This document shows, piece by piece, positions 58,504 to 64,000 of a stretch of DNA of 64,000 nucleotides (position 1 is the first letter of the stretch; every line of letters starts with the position of its first letter). The position numbers and the translations under genes are program-made. Origin of the DNA: VMDJ01 sp038144195 (GTDB lineage Bacteria > Pseudomonadota > Gammaproteobacteria > Chromatiales > Chromatiaceae). The DNA is taken from positions 62,001 through 126,000 of the forward strand of contig JAYQNH010000001.1 in assembly GCA_038144195.1 (NCBI GenBank). Direction: 5' to 3'. The notes under the pieces were generated by a model. That model made no database searches. It was not told the origin of the DNA and saw only the letters and a program-made list of their open reading frames with translations.

Positions 58504-59250
58504 TTAGGCTTCGTATTTACTTGAACGTTGGATAAGGCGTTTCATATCGGCCACTGCCGCATGTAAACCGCTAAAGATAGCGCGGGCGACAATCGCATGT
58601 CCGATGTTGAATTCAACAATGCCCTCTATCTGAGCAATGGCTTTTACGTTGTGGTAATCCAAGCCATGTCCGGCATTGACCTGCAGGCCAAGCTCATTGC
58701 CATAGCGCACAGCTTCAGTGATACGCACTAGCTCTTTAGCTCGTTCAGCACTGCCATAGCCGGCATCAGCATAGTGACCGGTGTGAATCTCGATCACAGG
58801 GGCGCCAACCTCTTTGGCAGCTTCGAGCTGCTTTGGGTCTGCATCAATAAAGAGTGATACGCGTATGTCAGCCTCGGCTAGCGTGCCACAATAATCTTTT
58901 AGGTAATCGAGTTGGCCTGCGGCATTTAAACCACCTTCGGTGGTGAGTTCTTCTCGGCGTTCTGGCACCAAGCAGCAATCGGCTGGTTTGACCCCGGTCG
59001 CGATTGTCAGCATCTCTGGGGTTGCTGCCATTTCTAGGTTCATGTGGGTCTGTAGCGCATTATTAAAGAAGTGCACATCACGATCCTGAATGTGGCGACG
59101 ATCTTCACGCAAATGCAATGTGATTGAGTCGGCGCCCGCCTGCTCTGCCACCAGTGCTGCTTGAAGAGGTTCCGGATAAGGCGTGCCGCGAGCTTGGCGC
59201 AGGGTGGCAACGTGGTCGATGTTCACGCCAAGTAGTCGCTCATAATTCAT
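58504..59250 (-). CDS. pdxJ: Pyridoxine 5'-phosphate synthase PdxJ
   Basis: Final step of the DXP-dependent vitamin B6 pathway. GVNIDHVATLRQARGTPYPE at the N-terminus, ITLHLREDRRHIQDRD, and HAIVARAIFSGL near the end are diagnostic. 248 residues, intact. It follows recO in the conserved rnc-era-recO-pdxJ order. Confidence 0.95.
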   Translation of the reverse strand: MNYERLLGVNIDHVATLRQARGTPYPEPLQAALVAEQAGADSITLHLREDRRHIQDRDVHFFNNALQTHMNLEMAATPEMLTIATGVKPADCCLVPERREELTTEGGLNAAGQLDYLKDYCGTLAEADIRVSLFIDADPKQLEAAKEVGAPVIEIHTGHYADAGYGSAERAKELVRITEAVRYGNELGLQVNAGHGLDYHNVKAIAQIEGIVEFNIGHAIVARAIFSGLHAAVADMKRLIQRSSKYEA

Positions 59251-59262
59251 GATGTTTCCTCG

Positions 59263-59960
59263 TTAGCGAAATAATTCGCGGCTTTTAAGTTCGGCACCTT
59301 GAAGGTGCCAATCAATCACACGTCGCATCAATGCGCGTGCTTCCCGGCGCTGCTCAAGTGAGTCAAAACGACCCTCATTTAGAGCTAAGAGTGTCGAACC
59401 CATCACAGCAGACCGGGCTTGATCCACACGTGGACCGAGTTCGATATCGTACTGATAGCGAAGATCGGACTGCAATGACTTTCCGTCTTGATCATGGGTT
59501 AATGATAGCCCTAAGCCTAATTCATCGAGTAATAAACATTCAAAACGACGCAACACAGGTTCTAAAGCATCATTCGAGGGGTCAGCGTTGGCGAGAGCTT
59601 CAATGGATGAAGTGTAGCTTGCAAACAAGCGCTCATGAGCATCATGGGGCTCTGTCATCTTCAAGATCAGCTCGTTGAGATATATGGCACAGTAAAGCGC
59701 TTTTCCCTTTAAGGAATGCGCTGAAGATGCGACATCGCAATGGGTTAAGGTTGGCAGCTGCCCTCTTCCTCGCCAATCAACTAACAAGGGGTAAAGGGTT
59801 GTAACGAGCCACTGCGATTCGTTTTGCCACCGAGCGCACCTTTGGCAAGTACACCAATGCGTCCTTGATTAGGCGTGAACAGCTCAACAATCAGGCTCGA
59901 TTCTTGGTAGCGACGATGATGTAAAACAAACGCGGGCTTTAAAGAGGCGGCTTCGCTCAA
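59263..59960 (-). CDS. recO: DNA repair protein RecO, frameshifted
   Basis: Recombination mediator that loads RecA with RecR. The N-terminal OB-fold is in another frame: PAFVLHHRRYQESSLIVELF, then LQPFTP, followed by a one-base change near 59790 and LVDWRGRGQLPTLTHCD. The helical C-terminal domain (YLNELILKMTEPHDAHERLF) follows. The TTG start at 59960 overlaps the era stop. About 232 residues. Confidence 0.88.
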
Positions 59961-60859
59961 TCGGAGTACCCAAGTTTCGCTAGGCTGTTTTCGTCAGATG
60001 ACCAGCTCTTTTTTACTTTGATCCAAACATCAAGGTGAATACGGGTTTCAAAAAACTGTGCCATTTGTAATCTGGCTGCACTGGCAGTTTCTTTCATCGC
60101 ATCCCCTTGCTTGCCGAGCAAAATGCCGCGCTGACTTTCGCGTTCCACCCAGATAACGGCACCAATGATGTAGCGCTCAGGTTCTTCCTCAAAGGTTTCG
60201 ATCTCAACGGTAATCGAGTAAGGAAGCTCTTTGTGGTAGCGACGAATGATTTGTTCACGCAAAAGCTCGGCAGCAAAGAAACGAGCGGAGCGATCAGTGA
60301 TTTGATCTTCGGCAAACAAATACTCGCTTGCCGGCATCATGTTGTTAACTTCGGTTTGTAGCTGTTCAGCATTGATGCCTGATTTAGCTGAGACCGGCAG
60401 AATGGCTTTGAAGTTATGGCGCTGTCCCAATTCAGCTAAGAAAGGCATGAGCTTTTCTTTTGGGTTGACGGTATCGACTTTGTTCACCACCGCAATGCAT
60501 GGCGTTCCTGCGGCTTTAATGGCTTTTAATACAGCGGCATCTTCTTTGGTCCATACCAAAGCCTGACAAACAAAGATCGCGACATTCACATCGAGCAGCG
60601 CGGTATGCGCCGTACGATTGAGGTAGCGATTCATGGCTTTCTCACCGCGTTGATGAATGCCAGGTGTGTCGATATACACCACTTGAACATCGCCTTCGGT
60701 ATAGATTCCTAAGATTTGATGACGTGTGGTCTGTGGTTTATGTGAGGTGATCGCCATCTTCTGACCAAGCAAACGATTAAGTAGTGTCGATTTGCCTACA
60801 TTCGGGCGACCTACAATCGCTGCGTAACCAGCTTTGGTGTTCGGTGTATCTGGGCTCAT
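59957..60859 (-). CDS. era: GTPase Era
   Basis: GTPase that chaperones 16S rRNA 3' end maturation and 30S assembly. G1 is GRPNVGKSTLLNR (about residues 17-29), G3 DTPGIHQ, G4 NKVD and a C-terminal KH domain with GILLGKQGDAMKE. 300 residues, intact. It overlaps rnc by four bases (ATGA). Confidence 0.96.
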   Translation of the reverse strand: MSPDTPNTKAGYAAIVGRPNVGKSTLLNRLLGQKMAITSHKPQTTRHQILGIYTEGDVQVVYIDTPGIHQRGEKAMNRYLNRTAHTALLDVNVAIFVCQALVWTKEDAAVLKAIKAAGTPCIAVVNKVDTVNPKEKLMPFLAELGQRHNFKAILPVSAKSGINAEQLQTEVNNMMPASEYLFAEDQITDRSARFFAAELLREQIIRRYHKELPYSITVEIETFEEEPERYIIGAVIWVERESQRGILLGKQGDAMKETASAARLQMAQFFETRIHLDVWIKVKKSWSSDENSLAKLGYSD

Positions 60860-61539
60860 GCTTTTTCAGGCTCAACGTTCAGCATGTCGAGCATAGCTTG
60901 AGCAGCTGCTTGCTCGGCTTTGCGACGACTTGTGCCCTGACCTTTTGCAACGTCAGCTTGAGATTCGATCTGGCAGATAACGTAAAAGGTCTGCTTGTGT
61001 TGATCGCCACTGATGTCATCAACCTCGTAACTGGGCAAAGCTAAGCCTTGTGACTGCAGATATTCTTGCAGCTGCGTTTTAGCGTCTTTTTGTTTGAGCG
61101 AAGTTGATGGGTTGGCCAGACGCTCACCTAAAAAATGACGCACTAAGCCTCTTGCCGACTCCATGCCGCCATCGAGATATACCGCTGCAATAATTGCCTC
61201 AATGGCATCGGCAAGAATCGAGTCTCGATTTTGACCGCCAGATTTGAGCTCGCCAGTGCCAAGAAACAGCAAATCACCTAAATTATATTCGCGGGCGATT
61301 TCAGCCAGGGTTTCACGCTTAACAAGATAAGCGCGCATTCGACTCAGCTGACCTTCAGTCGCTTTCTCGTCGATCTGAAATAACTGGTCTGCAACCTCAA
61401 AACCTAGGATGGAATCACCTAAAAACTCCAGGCGCTCGTTATTTCTACTGCCCGCACTACGGTGTGTCAGTGCGTTGATGAGTAGAGATTCGTCTTGGAA
61501 GGTGTAGTTGAGTTGTCTTTGCAGACGTTCTAATTTCAC
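60856..61539 (-). CDS. rnc: Ribonuclease III
   Basis: Double-strand-specific endoribonuclease for rRNA and mRNA processing. The catalytic signature ERLEFLGDSILGFEVAD (about residues 34-50) and the second metal site DAIEAIIAAVYLDGG are present, then a double-stranded RNA-binding domain ending GTSRRKAEQAAAQAML. 227 residues, intact; overlaps DUF4845 by four bases. Confidence 0.96.
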   Translation of the reverse strand: MKLERLQRQLNYTFQDESLLINALTHRSAGSRNNERLEFLGDSILGFEVADQLFQIDEKATEGQLSRMRAYLVKRETLAEIAREYNLGDLLFLGTGELKSGGQNRDSILADAIEAIIAAVYLDGGMESARGLVRHFLGERLANPSTSLKQKDAKTQLQEYLQSQGLALPSYEVDDISGDQHKQTFYVICQIESQADVAKGQGTSRRKAEQAAAQAMLDMLNVEPEKA

Positions 61540-61913
61540 TTAAGCGGTACCGATTCTTCGAAATTCAGCACAAAGCCAATGCCCGAGAAAATCTCAGGTT
61601 GGACTGTGTAGGCTAATTCTATCGAAGTTTCGCCATATCCACGCGTTATGGTGATGTTTCGTAGATCAAAATCATCAACTTGATTGATATCGAAGCGTTT
61701 TGCCGCCAATTTACCGATTTCTACAATGTTGGCAGTGCGTGCCGGTGTTTCTTCTGCGATCCCCTCGATCACTTCGGTCACGATGTAATGTTGGAGATAA
61801 GTTGGTACCACAGCAGTGACGGCAACAAATAGGCCGCCAAAGAGCACAATTGCGCCAATAAAGCCGAAAAAGCCCATGCCCTTCTGACGATGTGTTGATC
61901 TGCTGTTGTGCAT
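61536..61913 (-). CDS. DUF4845 membrane protein
   Basis: A 125-residue protein of unknown function typically found between lepB and rnc. After a basic start a single membrane helix (MGFFGFIGAIVLFGGLFVAV) is followed by a periplasmic domain (EVIEGIAEETPARTANIVEIGK). Intact. Confidence 0.85.
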   Translation of the reverse strand: MHNSRSTHRQKGMGFFGFIGAIVLFGGLFVAVTAVVPTYLQHYIVTEVIEGIAEETPARTANIVEIGKLAAKRFDINQVDDFDLRNITITRGYGETSIELAYTVQPEIFSGIGFVLNFEESVPLK

Positions 61914-61963
61914 GTCGATGCCGATTAAATAAAAATGATAGGTATTATCGACACTTAGCGGCT

Positions 61964-62809
61964 TTATTTAATAATGGTTCCAATGCGAGACCAGTCAACA
62001 AATCCTGGAGCATTAGCATCAAAATTGAGCCAAATAAAGAAGGCCTTACCAACGAGGTTTTCCTCAGGCACTAAGCCCCAACAGCGACCGTCGTTACTGT
62101 CATCGCGGTTATCGCCCACCATCAAGTAGTAGCCATCGGGGATAACAATTTCTTTGTTGCGTAGGAAGTTACAACCGCCACTGTAGTCAGGCGCACGTGG
62201 ATTAACCAATACCGAGTCTTGCACTCCTTTTAGGTCTTCTGTGCCATGGAAGTAGCCTTGAGCACGCATACCCGAGCCAACGGCTTGATAACGCCCTACA
62301 GGCTCGATCATTACAGGCTCGCCGTTAATGAACAGGTGTTTTTGCGAGTAGCTCACCTGATCACCCGGAAGACCCACTAGGCGCTTGATGTAATCCATTC
62401 GAGGATTAAGCGGATAACGGAATACCACCACATCACCGCGTTCTGGTTGATTTAACTCGATGATCTTGGTCTTAGTGACAGGTAGACGAATACCGTAATC
62501 AAACTTGTTCACCAAAATGAAGTCGCCTACTAACAAGGTAGGCATCATCGAACCTGATGGAATGCGGAAAGGCTCTACGATAAAAGCGCGCAGTAAGAGA
62601 ACGAGTAGAAAGATCGGCCAGAACGAACGTGCATACTCGGCATAAACCGGCAGGATATCCCCTTTTTCATAGTCTTTATGACTTAAGCGATAAAGAAGAC
62701 AAACAACAACACTGATAACAGTGACGACTGCCAATGCATGCTCGATGCCAAATTGCATAATGATCCAAACGAGGAATCCAAAAAAACCAATGACTGCGAT
62801 CGATTGCAT
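61964..62809 (-). CDS. lepB: Signal peptidase I LepB
   Basis: Inner-membrane serine protease that removes signal peptides. Two N-terminal membrane helices are followed by catalytic Ser in PSGSMMPTLLVGD and catalytic Lys in MDYIKRLVGLPGDQV; box E is GYYLMVGDNRDDSNDGR. The start is ATG 62809 (MQSIAVIGFFGFL). A longer open frame runs upstream to 63076 only because an indel fuses the 3' end of lepA to lepB. Confidence 0.95.
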   Translation of the reverse strand: MQSIAVIGFFGFLVWIIMQFGIEHALAVVTVISVVVCLLYRLSHKDYEKGDILPVYAEYARSFWPIFLLVLLLRAFIVEPFRIPSGSMMPTLLVGDFILVNKFDYGIRLPVTKTKIIELNQPERGDVVVFRYPLNPRMDYIKRLVGLPGDQVSYSQKHLFINGEPVMIEPVGRYQAVGSGMRAQGYFHGTEDLKGVQDSVLVNPRAPDYSGGCNFLRNKEIVIPDGYYLMVGDNRDDSNDGRCWGLVPEENLVGKAFFIWLNFDANAPGFVDWSRIGTIIK

Positions 62810-62822
62810 GCTGAAAAGTCCG

Positions 62823-64000
62823 TTAGTTGTCTTTGCCGACTTGTAGCACTGCAAGGAAGGCTTTTGTGGAATCTCCACGCGCCCTACTTGTTTCATGCGT
62901 TTTTTACCGGCTTTTTGTTTTTCTAAAAGCTTACGTTTTCGAGAAGCGTCACCACCATAACACTTTGCGGTTACATTTTTACGTAAAGCCTTCACTGATG
63001 AGCGTGCAATAATCTTAGCGCCTATGGCGGCCTGGATAGCCACTTCAAACATCTGACGAGGAATGATTTCTTTCATACGGTCAGTTAAATCACGGCCACG
63101 AGATTCTGCGTAATCACGATGTACGATAATTGAGAGTGCGTCGACTTTCTCACTGTTAATCAGATGTCGAGCTTAATCAGCTTGGCCTCTTGGAAGCGCT
63201 TAAATTCATACTCAAACGAGGCGTAGCCACGACTGACTGATTTAAGACGGTCAAAGAAATCGAGTACAACCTCATTCATAGGCAAGTCGTAAGTCAATTG
63301 AACTTGTCCAGCAAGATACTGCATGTTCTTTTGCACACCGCGCTTCTCAATACACAGATTGATCACGTTGCCAAGGTAATCTTGGGGAACCAAAATGTTC
63401 GCCTCGATGATTGGTTCGCGAACTTCAGCTATGCGGCTCGGGTCAGGTAGATCTGAAGGATTACTGATCTTGATGATTTCACCGCTATTCAGCGCGATCT
63501 CATAAATAACAGTTGGTGCAGTGGTAATTAGGTCGAGATCAAATTCACGCTCTAGGCGCTCCTGAATGATCTCCATGTGCAACATGCCCAAAAAGCCACA
63601 ACGAAAACCAAAGCCAAGCGCCTGAGAAGTTTCCGGCTCGTAGGCTAATGCAGCATCATTGAGTTTGAGTTTCTGCAGTGATTCACGGAATGATTCGTAG
63701 TCATCTGAACTCACAGGATATAAGCCAGCGAATACGCGTGGATGCATTTCCTTAAAACCGGGTAAAGGTTTTTCGGCCTGTTTGTTTTCAATTGTTATCG
63801 TGTCACCGACTGGTGCGCCGTCGATATCTTTAATACCCGCGATAACAAAGCCTACTTCACCGGTTGAGAGGACTTTTTATCTAAGCGCTTCGGCGTGAAC
63901 ACACCCACCTTTTCAACTTGGAATGTACGACCTGTCGACATGATGCGCATTTTATCTTTCGGTTTAATCTCACCATTAACCACGCGGATCAGTGAGATAA
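62823..64000 (-). CDS. lepA: Elongation factor 4 (LepA), 5' end outside window, frameshifted
   Basis: Ribosomal back-translocation GTPase. Only the C-terminal part is inside: HPRVFAGLYPVSSDDYESFR, LGFGFRCGFLGMLHMEIIQE, PTVIYEIALNSGEIIKI, IIPRQMFEVAIQAAIGAKII and the tail ASRKRKLLEKQKAGKKRMKQ. Frame changes near 63878 (a T-run), 63163 and 62875 are required; the true TAA is at 62823-62825, 14 bases before lepB. The G domain lies beyond the window. Confidence 0.94.

Noticed and set aside
61964..63076. A 370-residue frame joining the end of LepA to signal peptidase I, as if a fusion protein
   Set aside because: The LepA part ends in family text that continues in another frame (AFLAVLQVGKDN) to a TAA at 62823, and LepB has a normal start at 62809. 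An indel near 62875 creates the false fusion.
1..64000. tRNA, rRNA, CRISPR array, insertion sequence, prophage or attachment site
   Set aside because: No cloverleaf sequence, regularly spaced repeat, transposase, integrase or long inverted repeat was found by reading both strands.

Overview
This window is a stretch of chromosome from a free-living, non-enteric gammaproteobacterium, probably aquatic. The evidence is the set of gammaproteobacterial gene orders: lolC-lolD / exbB-exbD-lpxK-trm112-kdsB; rne opposite rluC; pstSCAB-phoBR-phoU; sdhCDAB-sdhE; nagZ-hpt-mtiP; and lepA-lepB-DUF4845-rnc-era-recO-pdxJ. I cannot place it at genus level. No rRNA, tRNA, CRISPR array, insertion sequence or prophage was found, so this is mostly core chromosome with a few accessory patches.

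Layout. 1-7.5 kb: end of agmatine deiminase, then lipoprotein release, an ExbB/ExbD motor, and lipid A / Kdo synthesis. 7.5-12.7 kb: RNase E, preceded by a coupled 59-codon ORF, then a pseudouridine synthase, a HAD phosphatase and an S49 peptidase. 12.7-20.6 kb: a complete phosphate-starvation locus (Pho box, pstS, terminator, pstC, pstA, pstB, phoB, phoR, phoU), followed by a second Pho box in front of an unrecognised 61-residue protein. 20.7-26 kb: an unusual minus-strand operon of phosphopantetheinyl transferase, undecaprenyl-PP phosphatase, AMP-forming ligase, PLP decarboxylase and a CofD-like protein. 26-35.6 kb: recJ, darP, galT, the succinate dehydrogenase operon, a tartrate/malate-type dehydrogenase, dgkA and gap. 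35.6-41.2 kb: PiT transporter, exopolyphosphatase and polyphosphate kinase. 41.2-50.3 kb: RND efflux pair, copper chaperone, an exported SUMF-like protein, a universal stress protein and purine salvage. 50.3-55 kb: nagZ beside a peptide ABC transporter with an L,D-transpeptidase and a decayed binding protein. 55-64 kb: CYTH, rlmD, an exonuclease, cysM, pdxJ, recO, era, rnc, DUF4845, lepB and lepA (cut by the window end).

Two themes stand out. Phosphate: high-affinity Pst, low-affinity PiT, PhoBRU, Ppk/Ppx, DgkA and UppP all lie here, and the new small gene appears to join the Pho regulon. Cell envelope: lipoprotein export, lipid A, Kdo, lipid carrier recycling, muropeptide hydrolysis and peptide uptake are interleaved.

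Quality warning. More than 25 genes are interrupted by single-base frameshifts, many at homopolymers and in essential genes (rne, lpxK, sdhB, lepA), so most are probably sequence errors. Frameshifted genes are given at full reconstructed extent. A few loci (binding protein at 53.6-55.0 kb, ligase, tartrate dehydrogenase) carry in-frame stop codons instead, which may be genuine decay.
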